This document shows, piece by piece, positions 16,029-25,025 of a DNA stretch of 37,569 nucleotides. The DNA is from Mesorhizobium metallidurans STM 2683. GTDB lineage: Bacteria; Pseudomonadota; Alphaproteobacteria; Rhizobiales; Rhizobiaceae. The stretch lies in contig NZ_CAUM01000010.1 of NCBI RefSeq assembly GCF_000350085.1, positions 1 to 37,569 on the forward strand. The letters are read 5' to 3'. How positions within the stretch are numbered: the stretch's first letter is position 1; the number at the start of each line of letters is the position of its first letter. A program made the position numbers and the translations under genes. The notes beneath the pieces are model-generated. The model searched no databases. It was not told the DNA's origin and saw only the letters and a program-made list of their open reading frames with translations.

Positions 16029-16925
16029 TTATGCGGCTTCGACCCGGCGCTCATGTGACCGGACGAACTCCTGAAGCATGTCGAAGATCGGCTCCTTCAT
16101 GTCGTCACGCGCCAGCGCGAAGGCAATATTGGCCTGGATGAACCCTTCTTTGGAACCGCAATCGAACATGCGGCCGTTGAAGGGCTGGGCAAAGAAGGCC
16201 TGGCTTTGCGAGAGACGGACCATGGCGTCGGTGAGCTGGATTTCATTGCCGGCGCCGCGTTGCTGATTGCCCAGAAGCGAGAAAATCTCAGGCTGCAGAA
16301 TATAGCGGCCGTTGATGTAGTAGTTCGACGGCGCATTGGCCGGAGCCGGCTTTTCGACCATGGCGGTCACCTCGAAGCCCGAGCCGACATCGGCGCCGCA
16401 GCCGACAATACCGTATTTGCTGGTTTCAGTCGGATCGCAGCGCTCGACGGCGATGACGTTTCCACCGGTCTCGGCATAAAGGTCGGCGACTTCGGCAAGG
16501 CATCCGCGCCCACCAAAGGACACCATATCCGGCAACAGCAAGGCGAAAGGCTCGTCGCCGATGACCTCGCGCGCGCACCAGACCGCATGGCCGAGACCTT
16601 GCGGCGACTGCTGGCGGATGAAGCTGGTGGCGCCGGCCACCGGAAGCAGGCTTTCGAGCGACAGAAGCTGCGCCTGCTTGCCGGCCTGCTCCAGGGTCCC
16701 GACCAATTCGGGATGCAGGTCGAAATAGTCCTCGATGACCGCCTTGTTGCGACCGGTCACGAAGACGATGTGCTCGATGCCGGCTTCGAACGCCTCGTCA
16801 ACCGCATATTGCACGACAGGCCTGTCGACGACCGGCAGCATTTCCTTCGGCATGGATTTGGTCGCCGGCAGGAATCGCGTCCCAAGCCCCGCTACCGGTA
16901 TGACTGCCTTCCTGACTTTCTTCAT
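16029..16925 (-). CDS. exoN: UTP-glucose-1-phosphate uridylyltransferase
   Basis: A 298-residue GalU/ExoN enzyme making UDP-glucose from UTP and glucose-1-phosphate. The nucleotide-binding start [26 protein letters not shown], here shown by its key G-L-G-T-R-F-L-P and K-E-M-L-P residues, is unmistakable. [24 protein letters not shown] and LLPDMV are further family motifs. The product feeds the glucosyltransferases encoded upstream and UDP-glucose dehydrogenase (26980-28311). Position between exoO and exoP repeats the Sinorhizobium meliloti order, hence the symbol exoN; a general galU role is not excluded. Confidence 0.94.
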   Translation of the reverse strand: MKKVRKAVIPVAGLGTRFLPATKSMPKEMLPVVDRPVVQYAVDEAFEAGIEHIVFVTGRNKAVIEDYFDLHPELVGTLEQAGKQAQLLSLESLLPVAGATSFIRQQSPQGLGHAVWCAREVIGDEPFALLLPDMVSFGGRGCLAEVADLYAETGGNVIAVERCDPTETSKYGIVGCGADVGSGFEVTAMVEKPAPANAPSNYYINGRYILQPEIFSLLGNQQRGAGNEIQLTDAMVRLSQSQAFFAQPFNGRMFDCGSKEGFIQANIAFALARDDMKEPIFDMLQEFVRSHERRVEAA

Positions 16926-16983
16926 CGCATGTTCCTTCTGAGGAGATCGAATTCAACCTGTCGCAGGCCCGTGAAAACCGTTT

Positions 16984-17952
16984 TCACCTGCCCGCATCCT
17001 TCACCTCCCCCGCACCCGCGGCAAATTGCGCCGCAACCCTTCGCAGCCGGACGACGATCGGCATGCCCATATGCCTGACCGCCGCCGGATCGCTGAGCGC
17101 CGTCCATATCGCCTTGAGCGGGGACCGCGCCTTGATGTGCTGGACCAGCGACAGGAACGACGCCGCCTTGCGCAGGCTGCGCGCGCGCCTGGCGAAAGCG
17201 GCCTCGGCCTTTGCGTCCATCGAATGCGTTCTGGCGAAGACGATATCGGCCTTGCGCATCGCCTCGACGTGATGAAGTTCGAGCACGCGGGAAATCGAGC
17301 CGGTGCGGATATGATAGACATAGCCGGTCGTCGGCTCGACCACACATTTGCCGCCCCTGGCCAGCGCACTGGCCAACAGTATGTAATCCTCGCCGATGGT
17401 CAGGCCTTCATCATAGCGAAGCCCGTTTTCGTCCAGGAACCGGCGCTGGAAGATCGGCTTGAGGTAGCCGAGGTTGAACCTGGATTCGAAGACCACATTG
17501 CCGGCGATGTAGTCCGCCAGCGAGATCTCACCCAAGCCTTCGAGATAGTCGACCGGGAACATCGTCTCATCGGCGACGCCGTCCTCGCGAACGACCTGGA
17601 GATTGTCGACGGCGATCTCGGCACCGGCTTTTTCCGCACGCGCGATCATGGCGCAGATCCGACCGGGATAGACCGCATCGTCGGAATCGAGCACCGCGAC
17701 CCATCGGCCGCGGGCAAGCTCCAAGCCGGCATTCCTGGCGCCGCCGGGGCCGCGGTTCGCGGAAAGGGCGACGACGCGCACGGCATCTTGCGGCCAGGCA
17801 TTCGCCAGGTCGAGCGTCCGGTCGCGCGACTTGTCGTCAACGACGATGACCTCGACGGACACGTCGCGCTGGGCGATGGCGCTGCGAATCGCCCGGTCGA
17901 TGGTCGCCTCCGCATTGTAGGCGGCGATGACAAAGCTGACGTCAGGCTGCAC
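16984..17952 (-). CDS. exoO: Glycosyltransferase family 2, ExoO-like
   Basis: A 322-residue GT2 enzyme: VSFVIAAYNAEATIDRAIRS at the start, VEVIVVDDKSRDRT, RGPGGARNAGLELARG, and the metal-binding VAVLDSDDAVYPGR, followed by GLTIGEDYILLASAL. No membrane span is evident apart from short hydrophobic stretches. In succinoglycan synthesis ExoO adds a glucose to the growing lipid-linked unit. I chose GTG 17952, which overlaps the exoM stop by 11 bases and has AGGAAGGGGG just upstream; no ATG fits. The gene order exoM > exoO > exoN supports the name. The exact linkage made here cannot be read from the sequence. Confidence 0.88.
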   Translation of the reverse strand: MQPDVSFVIAAYNAEATIDRAIRSAIAQRDVSVEVIVVDDKSRDRTLDLANAWPQDAVRVVALSANRGPGGARNAGLELARGRWVAVLDSDDAVYPGRICAMIARAEKAGAEIAVDNLQVVREDGVADETMFPVDYLEGLGEISLADYIAGNVVFESRFNLGYLKPIFQRRFLDENGLRYDEGLTIGEDYILLASALARGGKCVVEPTTGYVYHIRTGSISRVLELHHVEAMRKADIVFARTHSMDAKAEAAFARRARSLRKAASFLSLVQHIKARSPLKAIWTALSDPAAVRHMGMPIVVRLRRVAAQFAAGAGEVKDAGR

Positions 17953-18895
17953 GTTTGCCCCCTTCCTGCGACGAGGACAGGCCGTATTGGCGGATTTCGC
18001 GCACGCCGACCAGACCGCTGACGACACCGACATGCATGATGCCGCGCAGCACGCTGCGGTTCCTGCGCACGGGATTGATGGCGACCGGGATCGCCGATGC
18101 GAAACAATAGACCGCCTTTGCCGAGGCGAGGCCGACTTGCCTGACCCGTGCGAATCCCCGCGCATGACGCCCGAGCAGATGGCCATGCGTCTGCCCGACG
18201 CGGAACCGGCGGCGGCGGAGCCAGTCGAAGGCGGCTCTGGAGCGTGGCACCACTTCGTCGACCCAGGCCTCAGGCGAAAAGGCAATCCGGCCGCCCGCTT
18301 TGACCATCTGGTCGAAGAATTCGGTGTCCTCGCCGCCGGTCTGGCCACGCGCCAGGCTGAAGCGCCGGCCGCGCAGGCTGTCGGCGCTCATGCTGAGCAG
18401 GACGTTGCAGGTGTAGCCGGTGCGGATTTCGCCGCGCACCCAGACCGGCAAGGTCGAGTGGAAATCGCCTTTCCGCATCCAGTCGGGCGCGTCCGGCGCG
18501 TAGAGCGCCCGTACCGGGCCGAGCACGGCGGCCGCGCCACTCGCCTCAGCCACGGCGACCAGTTCGGCCAGCCAGCGCGAAGACGCCGTTTCGTCATCGT
18601 CGATGAAGGCGGCGAAATCCGAGGTGCTGGCGTCGAGGCAGGCATTGCGGGCGATCGAGATATTGCGCGCCGGCGCATGCCGGTAGCGGATAGGCAGCTT
18701 GAGCTCCGCCGCCAGTCTCGTCACCAATGGCTCGGCCGTCGGCGCGTCGTCATTGTCGGCGACGATGATGCCGATATCGAACCCCGAAGGCATGTCCATG
18801 GCGGCCAGGGAACGGAGCGTGTCGGCAAGCTCCGGCCGCCGAAACGTGCAGACGCAGATGTCGATGCCTCTGTTTTTGCCGGCGTTGCCCATCAT
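17942..18895 (-). CDS. exoM: Glycosyltransferase family 2, ExoM-like
   Basis: A 317-residue GT2 enzyme. IDICVCTFRRPELADTLRSL at the N-terminus is characteristic of ExoM, followed by ADNDDAPTAEP, RNISIARNACLDAS and the Asp-rich AAFIDDDETA, then TGGEDTEFFDQM. In Sinorhizobium ExoM adds the fourth sugar (glucose) of the succinoglycan unit. ATG 18895 overlaps the exoA stop as ATGA; a second ATG follows immediately at 18892. It sits between exoA and exoO as in the Sinorhizobium cluster. Confidence 0.9.
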   Translation of the reverse strand: MMGNAGKNRGIDICVCTFRRPELADTLRSLAAMDMPSGFDIGIIVADNDDAPTAEPLVTRLAAELKLPIRYRHAPARNISIARNACLDASTSDFAAFIDDDETASSRWLAELVAVAEASGAAAVLGPVRALYAPDAPDWMRKGDFHSTLPVWVRGEIRTGYTCNVLLSMSADSLRGRRFSLARGQTGGEDTEFFDQMVKAGGRIAFSPEAWVDEVVPRSRAAFDWLRRRRFRVGQTHGHLLGRHARGFARVRQVGLASAKAVYCFASAIPVAINPVRRNRSVLRGIMHVGVVSGLVGVREIRQYGLSSSQEGGKRAA

Positions 18896-19911
18896 GCCAC
18901 CCCGCGCTGCGATCGAGGTCCAAGCAGTTGCAGCCAGAAGCCGACAGACCAGCCGAAATGCATGACCATCGCCGAAATCCCAGCCAGCGCGATATCGGGA
19001 TTGCGCTGGCTGATGGCGGTCCACACACCATAGCCGAGGCAGACCGACGCCCACAGCAGGAGCGGCACGACCGCCAGCCAATGGATGAAGGAGAAGGCGG
19101 CGAGCAGGACCACCGGAAACACCAGAAGCGGCACCATTTGCCGGATCTTCGGTATCATGCGGTGCTTGAGAACGTTCCTTGCCCGGCCGCGGCCATAGCC
19201 GAGATACTGGAAATAGAGGCCCTTCAGCGACGAGCGCGGATAGTAGACCATTTGCGTCTTGCCGCTGATCCAGATGCAGTAGCCGGCCTGGCGGAGGCGG
19301 TAGTCCAGTTCGGCATCCTCATTGTGGCTGAACGTCTCGTCGTAGCCGCCCACCGCGTTGAAGGCCGATATCCGCATCAGCGCATGATGGCCGTGATCGA
19401 CCCACTCTCCCGCCGAGAGATGCCGATGTTTGGAGCCACCCGTGCCGAGCTTGGAATTCTGCGCCGCGGCGGCGGCTTTCTGCACGGTCCCGCTTCCGCT
19501 GGTCAGCATCGAGACGACGACCGAATCAGCGCCGGTGGCCCGAGCCTCTTCGACCAGCCGATCGCAATAGTCCGGGGGATAGCCGCCATGGGCATCGATG
19601 CGGATGAGATACTCGGCGCCTTCGCCGTAACGGGCGACGGCGAGATTGATCGCCGCGCTCTGCAGGCGCTTTTCGTTGTGGAGCAGGATCACTTTCGGGT
19701 CCTTGCCGGCGATCTCGCCGACGATGGCCCTTGTGCCGTCGGTGCTGTCACCATCGGCGACTACGATCCTGGCGCCGAGCCTCTCGGCTGCCGGCCGAAG
19801 CGCGTGAACGAGCGCACCGATATGGGCCGCCTCGTTCAGGCACGGAATCACGATCAGGCTGGACGGAAGCATTGCGGTTTGCGTCATCGACCCGTGTCCA
19901 TCTCCAGCCAT
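18892..19911 (-). CDS. exoA: Glycosyltransferase family 2 with C-terminal membrane helices, ExoA-like
   Basis: A 339-residue GT2 protein. LIVIPCLNEAAHIGALVHAL, IVVADGDSTDGT, and LIRIDAHGGYPPDY give the nucleotide-sugar fold, FSHNEDAELDYRLRQAGY the acceptor region. Two to three hydrophobic helices near residues 240-310 (LLVFPVVLLAAFSFIHWLAV and following) anchor it in the membrane. ExoA of Sinorhizobium adds the second sugar, a glucose, to lipid-linked galactose. ATG 19911 starts one base after the exoL stop and suggests coupling; ATG 19887, with GGAG 14 bases upstream, is an alternative that removes eight residues. Confidence 0.9.
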   Translation of the reverse strand: MAGDGHGSMTQTAMLPSSLIVIPCLNEAAHIGALVHALRPAAERLGARIVVADGDSTDGTRAIVGEIAGKDPKVILLHNEKRLQSAAINLAVARYGEGAEYLIRIDAHGGYPPDYCDRLVEEARATGADSVVVSMLTSGSGTVQKAAAAAQNSKLGTGGSKHRHLSAGEWVDHGHHALMRISAFNAVGGYDETFSHNEDAELDYRLRQAGYCIWISGKTQMVYYPRSSLKGLYFQYLGYGRGRARNVLKHRMIPKIRQMVPLLVFPVVLLAAFSFIHWLAVVPLLLWASVCLGYGVWTAISQRNPDIALAGISAMVMHFGWSVGFWLQLLGPRSQRGVA

Positions 19912-19912
19912 G

Positions 19913-21082
19913 CTACGCCAGCGCCTCGGCGACATATGGATCGGGCACGGAGGCCAGGCCGCGCAGCTTCTCGACCAGCGCCCGGCAATCGCTGCGATCA
20001 TGGCTCCAGGTTCGCGGATTGCGGGCAAGGACACGCGCCCGCAACGTCGCGAAACGCTCCTCCATATCGCCAAGGGCGGCTTCGAGCGCCTCGGGCGTAG
20101 CCTGAGGCAAAAGAACGCCGATGCCTTGCCGATCAAGGAAGCGGCCGGTTTCGGTGTTGCCCATCGAGATCGGCACGGCGCCGAAGCGGCAGCCTTCATA
20201 AAGGCGGTTTGGCAGCAGCCATTCGGAATTCAGCCCCTGTTCGAAAAAATCGATGGCCCAGGAAAAATGAACCTCGCGGTAGATCGCCGCCATGTCCTCC
20301 GGGTTCCGGTAGGGTCCGCCGAACGAGAGCCATGGCTCGGCTTCGACAAAAGCGTGAAAGTCCCGAAATTCGGACAATGCCGGACGGCCCCTGAGGATTA
20401 TTTCGACCCGACCGTCGAGGCGACGGGAAAATTCGGCCAGAAGCTCAAGGGAACGGCGGCAGCGCAGCGCGCCGAACCAGCCGATTCGCCAAGGCGGAGC
20501 GACGGGATCCTCCGCCGCCATACGGTCGTCCGGCGACAGCGCGGCAGCCTCGAAATATTTGTTCTCCAGCAGTTCGACCGGTGCCGCGACCTGCCCGAAC
20601 GGCTTGAAATAATTGGTGATGAAGGCCGGCGAACTCGTCACCAGGAGTTTGACATCCCTGGCCAGATAGCGTTCCGCGCCGCGCATCGCCTTGCCCAGCA
20701 AATCGTCGCGCAGCACCAGGCGATGGATGTCGAGACACTCGTAGACAATCGGCACCGATGCCTGGAACGCCGACCTGGCACGCCGGGCAAGCGCCAGCAT
20801 CTCCAGATTGCGCGCGATGATGAGGTCGGGCCTGGGCGTCGAACCAAGTTTCGAGCCGATGGAGACCGCCGCCTTAGCAATCGCGGTCAGACGCTGGGCG
20901 AATCGGCCGTCGCGCGTCGCGCCAAGGTCAATCGGCCGCAATCCCTCAAGATCGGCAATCGGGCTCGCGGTCCGACGGAAACCCGCCAAGGTAACCTCGG
21001 CGCCGCCTGCCTTGAGCATTATGATACGCCGGCGCACCGCCGGGTCGGAGACGTCGTGTACCAAGTACAAGACATGCAGCAT
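19913..21082 (-). CDS. exoL: Glycosyltransferase, ExoL-like (GT4 fold)
   Basis: A 389-residue glycosyltransferase with a GT-B look: MLHVLYLVHDVSDPAVRRRI at the start, PDLIIARNLEMLALAR, VPIVYECLDIHRLV in the first domain and RIGWFGALRCRRSLELLAEF, WLLPNRLYEGCRFGAVPIS in the second. These match ExoL, which adds the third sugar (glucose) in succinoglycan. It is the first gene of the minus-strand run exoL-A-M-O-N-P. A divergent promoter region with two copies of the TGC-N3-GCA motif lies between it and exoT, 50-114 bases from its start. Confidence 0.88.
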   Translation of the reverse strand: MLHVLYLVHDVSDPAVRRRIIMLKAGGAEVTLAGFRRTASPIADLEGLRPIDLGATRDGRFAQRLTAIAKAAVSIGSKLGSTPRPDLIIARNLEMLALARRARSAFQASVPIVYECLDIHRLVLRDDLLGKAMRGAERYLARDVKLLVTSSPAFITNYFKPFGQVAAPVELLENKYFEAAALSPDDRMAAEDPVAPPWRIGWFGALRCRRSLELLAEFSRRLDGRVEIILRGRPALSEFRDFHAFVEAEPWLSFGGPYRNPEDMAAIYREVHFSWAIDFFEQGLNSEWLLPNRLYEGCRFGAVPISMGNTETGRFLDRQGIGVLLPQATPEALEAALGDMEERFATLRARVLARNPRTWSHDRSDCRALVEKLRGLASVPDPYVAEALA

Positions 21083-21131
21083 GAAAATCGACCGCTGTTT
21101 GGCCCGCCCGCGTGGATGCTAGTACAGCTTT

Positions 21132-21146
21132 TGCTGCATCGCAACA
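21132..21146 (-). promoter_or_regulatory. Shared TGC-N3-GCA operator-like motif, copy 2 (exoL side)
   Basis: Read on the minus strand this is TGTTGCGATGCAGCA, 50 bases before the exoL ATG. It is the nearer of two copies in the 164-base exoL/exoT divergent region. Confidence 0.6.
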
Positions 21147-21180
21147 TTTTTGGTGCGACGTAGCAGAGATCCACGTTTTT

Positions 21181-21195
21181 TGTTGCACTGCAAAA
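21181..21195 (+). promoter_or_regulatory. Shared TGC-N3-GCA operator-like motif, copy 3 (exoT side)
   Basis: TGTTGCACTGCAAAA ends 51 bases before the exoT start codon. The two copies in this divergent region are 49 bases apart from start to start, which would allow one regulator to control both exo operons. Confidence 0.6.
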
Positions 21196-21246
21196 TTATT
21201 GCCGTAGTTTGGTGACCGGGTCGGCACAAGATCAGGGATCCTGAAT

Positions 21247-22743
21247 TTGCAAGCCAATGCATTCGATCCGCCAGAGGGTTCTCTCCGCAGATCGGTCGGA
21301 CGTGGCGCCGTTGTCACGGCCTTGGCACAATCGGTGCGCGTTGCGACGCAGATCGTCTCCGTCATCGTCCTGTCGCGCCTTTTGTCGCCGCAGGACTTCG
21401 GCGTGGTGGCGATGTGCGCGCCGGTGCTTGCTTTCATCGCGCTGTTCCAGGATTTCGGCCTGACCCAGGCGACGATCCAGAAAAGCGGAATCAGGCACGA
21501 GGAGGTCAACTACCTCTTTTGGATCAATGTCGCGGTCAGCGCGTTGCTCGCCTGCGTGCTTGCCGGTGCGGCACCCCTGGTCGCCGCGTTCTACGGCGAA
21601 CCGCGGGTGGCAGGCCTGGTCGCCGCATTGGGGCTGCAGATCATCGCCTACGGCCTTGGCGCCCAGCATCTGGCGCTGCTGACGCGCCGCATGCAATTCG
21701 TTCGCCTGGCCGTCATCGACGTCGCGAGCGCCGTCGCCGGCCTTGCCGTCTCGATCGCCTGGACCTTCATCGACCGTTCCTACTGGGCGCTTTTTGCCGG
21801 CACTCTGACAGCAGCGGTGCTGCCGACGCTTTGCTTCTGGGCAAGCTCGCGCTGGCGCCCCAGCCTGCCGCGCAAGGTCAACGGCATCAGCGAGCTGATC
21901 AATTTCGGCGCCGGCATCACCGGGTTCAATTTCGCCAATTTCTTCGCCCGCAACCTCGACAATGTGCTGATCGGAAAATACTGGGGCGAAGCCCAACTCG
22001 GGCTTTATGACCGCGCCTACAAGCTGCTGCTGTTTCCGTTGAGCCAGATCACCAATCCGCTGTCGAAGGTGATGGTGCCTGCCCTTTCCAGGCTGAAGGA
22101 CGAACCGGACCGCTACCGCAGCGCCTATCTTCGCGTCATGCCGCTGATCTTGCTGGTGGCGCTTCCCGGCGTCGCCTTCGCCACCGCCATGTCCGACGTG
22201 CTCATCCCCTTCGTGCTTGGCGAGCAATGGCGGCAGAGCTCCGATATCTTTCTGGCGCTCGGTTTTGCCGGGCTGCTGCAGCCGCTCAACAATCCGGCGG
22301 GATGGCTTTTCGTCAGCCAGGGCCGCTCGGGCGATTTCATGCGCTGGGGCATCATAACAGCGTTGACGTCGGTGCTGGCCTTCATCATAGGCCTGCCCTA
22401 TGGCGCGCTCGGCGTGGCGATCGCCTACGCGGTCAGCGAGTATCTGAGAACACCCTTCCTGTGGCTGTATATCGGCAAGACCGGGCCGCTCAGGGCAAGC
22501 CATGTGCTGCGCGCGGCTACGCCCTTCGTGCTTGGCGCGCATCTGGCGCTTGCCCTAATCTGGCTCGCCAAGCCGCTGCTGCCCGAGCAGCACATCGTCG
22601 CCATGGCAAGTGCCGCGGTGTTGTCCTACGCAATCACCATCGTGATCGCGCTGGCGTTTGCATCCGGCCGCGAGGCGTTGCGCGAGGCCTTGAAGCTTTT
22701 GCCGGCGCGGGTGCCCGTGCCGGCGCCAAGCGAGGCGAAATAA
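21247..22743 (+). CDS. exoT: Polysaccharide flippase (Wzx/ExoT-like)
   Basis: A 498-residue membrane protein of the polysaccharide exporter (MOP/MVF) superfamily with about 12-14 hydrophobic helices. SVGRGAVVTALAQSVRVATQ, VLSRLLSPQDFGVVAM and FQDFGLTQATIQ are typical of the ExoT/WzxC group, and NFFARNLDNVLIGKYWG is a well-conserved internal motif. It should flip the lipid-linked repeat unit to the periplasmic face. The start is TTG 21247: AGGG lies about 10 bases upstream, an in-frame stop sits at 21205-21207, and the nearby ATG at 21256 is in another frame. It heads the plus-strand run that continues to 26931. Confidence 0.9.
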   Translation: MQANAFDPPEGSLRRSVGRGAVVTALAQSVRVATQIVSVIVLSRLLSPQDFGVVAMCAPVLAFIALFQDFGLTQATIQKSGIRHEEVNYLFWINVAVSALLACVLAGAAPLVAAFYGEPRVAGLVAALGLQIIAYGLGAQHLALLTRRMQFVRLAVIDVASAVAGLAVSIAWTFIDRSYWALFAGTLTAAVLPTLCFWASSRWRPSLPRKVNGISELINFGAGITGFNFANFFARNLDNVLIGKYWGEAQLGLYDRAYKLLLFPLSQITNPLSKVMVPALSRLKDEPDRYRSAYLRVMPLILLVALPGVAFATAMSDVLIPFVLGEQWRQSSDIFLALGFAGLLQPLNNPAGWLFVSQGRSGDFMRWGIITALTSVLAFIIGLPYGALGVAIAYAVSEYLRTPFLWLYIGKTGPLRASHVLRAATPFVLGAHLALALIWLAKPLLPEQHIVAMASAAVLSYAITIVIALAFASGREALREALKLLPARVPVPAPSEAK

Positions 22744-22787
22744 CATGCCCAGAAGTCCATACGAGAACCAGAACCAGGTCTGATCCC

Positions 22788-23810
22788 ATGCACTACCGAT
22801 CGATCTCCGACATGAATGACGCCATTGTCAGGAACCTGCACCGGCTGCCGCGCGATATCGACCTGGTGGTCGGCGTTCCCCGCAGCGGCATTCTGGCCGC
22901 CACGCTGGTCAGCCTGACGGCGAACATCCCGATGACCGACCTGGACAGTTTCCTCGCCGGAAAGATCTATACGTCGGGCGTCACCAAACGCCGCGCCGCG
23001 CTCGACCGCAAGGCCGCCGAAATGCGCAAGGTCCTGGTGATCGACGACAGCGTCAGCGGCGGCGCCGCCATGCGCGACGCACGCAGCCGGATAGAGGCCG
23101 CCGGCATCCAGGCGGACTTCACCTATGCCGCTGTGTTCGGCCTGGTGCCGCAATACGAGGAAACCGATCTCGTCCTCGAAGTCGTGCCGCATCCAAGGAT
23201 GTTCCAGTGGAACTTCATGCACCACAAATTCCTCGCTCAAAGCTGCGTCGACATCGACGGCGTTCTTTGCCTGGACCCGACGGAAGCCGAGAACGACGAC
23301 GGGCCGGCCTATGAGAAATTCCTGAGCGAAGCGCTTCCCCTCCATGGCCCGACCCGCAAGATCGGCTGGCTCGTCACCAGCCGGCTCGAAAAATACCGCA
23401 AGCTTACCGAAGCATGGCTTGCCAAGCACGACATCCAATACGATCACTTGATCATGCTCGACCTGCCGAGCAAGGCGGAGCGGCAGCGGCTTGGCGTGCA
23501 TGGCAGTTTCAAGGCCGATTTCTACCGCAAGACCGACGCCATCCTGTTCATCGAGAGCGAGCACCAGCAGGCCCTCAAGATCGCCAAGCTTTCCGGCAAG
23601 CCGGTGCTGTGCGTGGAGACACATCTCGTAAGCTATCCCGACGCGCTGTCGCTGCCGGCACTAGGGCAGAGCGCTCGCAATCTCCCGGCCAGATTGCGGC
23701 AGATCAATTCGCCTGACGGACGCAAGACGGCCATCAAGAACGTCGCGCGCACGCTGCTTGGCGAGCGCGGCTACGAGACGCTCAAGAACCGGGTTAAACG
23801 CCCGGCGTGA
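22788..23810 (+). CDS. Phosphoribosyltransferase-HAD fusion protein
   Basis: A 340-residue protein with two apparent domains. Residues 1-140 look like a type I phosphoribosyltransferase: DLVVGVPRSGILAATLVS and the PRPP-loop-like KVLVIDDSVSGGAAMRDA. From about residue 145 a HAD-like domain begins with the nucleophile motif CVDIDGVLCLDP, then WLVTSRLEKYRKLTEAWL and a late KTDAILFIESEHQQALKIAK with the usual acidic end. This could make or break a phospho-sugar or nucleotide precursor, but the substrate is unknown. ATG 22788 was chosen because it begins the conserved region; upstream reading is the exoT gene in another frame. It lies 44 bases after exoT and 40 before the GT4 gene. Confidence 0.82.
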   Translation: MHYRSISDMNDAIVRNLHRLPRDIDLVVGVPRSGILAATLVSLTANIPMTDLDSFLAGKIYTSGVTKRRAALDRKAAEMRKVLVIDDSVSGGAAMRDARSRIEAAGIQADFTYAAVFGLVPQYEETDLVLEVVPHPRMFQWNFMHHKFLAQSCVDIDGVLCLDPTEAENDDGPAYEKFLSEALPLHGPTRKIGWLVTSRLEKYRKLTEAWLAKHDIQYDHLIMLDLPSKAERQRLGVHGSFKADFYRKTDAILFIESEHQQALKIAKLSGKPVLCVETHLVSYPDALSLPALGQSARNLPARLRQINSPDGRKTAIKNVARTLLGERGYETLKNRVKRPA

Positions 23811-23850
23811 CCTCTCCTCGAAATGTGAGATGCGACAAGGAGCCTATCCC

Positions 23851-24930
23851 ATGAAAATCCTTTTTGCGGGCGGCAATGGCTACACGCCGCAGTTCAGCGG
23901 CGGTGTCCAGTCCAGCACCCATCATCTGGCCGAGCAGTTGCTCGAGCACGGGCATGAGGCGTCGGTGCTTGCCGCCCTGTTCGGCCAAGGGGTTTTCGGG
24001 CTCAAGGCGCGCGCCAAGATGAAGCTTCTGAGGCAGCGCGCGGTCCTCGACAGCTATCCCGGCTATCCCGTGGTGCGGGCCTGGTTCCCCTGGGAGGCGG
24101 CACGCTTTGCCGTCGAAAAGCTGAGGCCCGATGTCGCCGTGGTCCAGTGCCACAAATCGGTTCCGATTGGCCGGGCGCTGCAGGCCGAGGGCGTGCCGCT
24201 GGTCGTCTATCTCAGGAATGTCGAGTTCCATGAGCTGGGCGGCGACCTGCGCGAGCTGCATTCGGCGCACTACATCGCCAATTCCGAATTCACGGCGCGC
24301 ACCTACAAGGCCAAGTTCGACATCGATTCGACGGTCATCCCGCCGACCATCAATCCCGCATTCTACTCGACGCCGACGACAGGCGAATTCGTCACGCTGA
24401 TCAACCCCTATGAGGAAAAGGGGTTTGAGCTTGCGGTGCGCATTGCCAAGGCATGCCCTGAAATCCCGTTCCTGTTCGTCGAAAGCTGGAAGCTCGACGA
24501 CGATCATCGGGCGCGCATCGAACAGACGATCGCTCCGCTCGGCAATGTCACGCTGGAAAGCCGCACCAGCGACATGAAGACGGTCTATGGCCGCACGAAG
24601 ATCCTGCTTGCCCCGAGCAAGTGGGAAGAGGCCTGGGGCCGGGTGGCGTCGGAAGCCCATTGCAGCGGCATCCCGGTGGTCGGCTCGCGTCGCGGCGGCC
24701 TGCCCGAAGCGATCGGCTCCGGCGGCGTGGTGCTGGATTATGACGCCCCGCTCGCCGACTGGGTAGCCGCGGTCAAGCTGCTGTGGAACGACGGCCGGGA
24801 GTATGAACGGCTCTCGGCGGCGGCGCGTACATTCTCCGAGCGCCCCGCCTTGAACCCCGAGCGCCAGTTCGCGACTTTCTTCTCGCTGCTCGACAAGGCC
24901 GCACAACAGCCTTCACGAAAGGCCGCATAA
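23851..24930 (+). CDS. Glycosyltransferase family 4
   Basis: A 359-residue GT-B glycosyltransferase. The glycine-rich start MKILFAGGNGYTPQFSGGVQ is typical of GT4, LVVYLRNVEFHELGGDL sits at the domain interface, and the C-terminal donor site shows LLAPSKWEEAWGRVASEAHC and VGSRRGGLPEAIGSGG with the E-x7-E-like pair. AAGGAG lies 8 bases upstream of ATG 23851. It has no counterpart in the standard Sinorhizobium exo set, so it may add the sugar that makes this polymer differ, possibly glucuronic acid supplied by the nearby UDP-glucose dehydrogenase. That substrate is inference. Confidence 0.85.
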   Translation: MKILFAGGNGYTPQFSGGVQSSTHHLAEQLLEHGHEASVLAALFGQGVFGLKARAKMKLLRQRAVLDSYPGYPVVRAWFPWEAARFAVEKLRPDVAVVQCHKSVPIGRALQAEGVPLVVYLRNVEFHELGGDLRELHSAHYIANSEFTARTYKAKFDIDSTVIPPTINPAFYSTPTTGEFVTLINPYEEKGFELAVRIAKACPEIPFLFVESWKLDDDHRARIEQTIAPLGNVTLESRTSDMKTVYGRTKILLAPSKWEEAWGRVASEAHCSGIPVVGSRRGGLPEAIGSGGVVLDYDAPLADWVAAVKLLWNDGREYERLSAAARTFSERPALNPERQFATFFSLLDKAAQQPSRKAA

Positions 24931-25025
24931 GGGCCTGATGCGCGTCGCGACGCGAACCGGCGCGGCACGAAGGAGTGGCACGAAGCCGTGACGAACGCGC
25001 TTGTCTCAAGAAAAGGTTTTATCTG

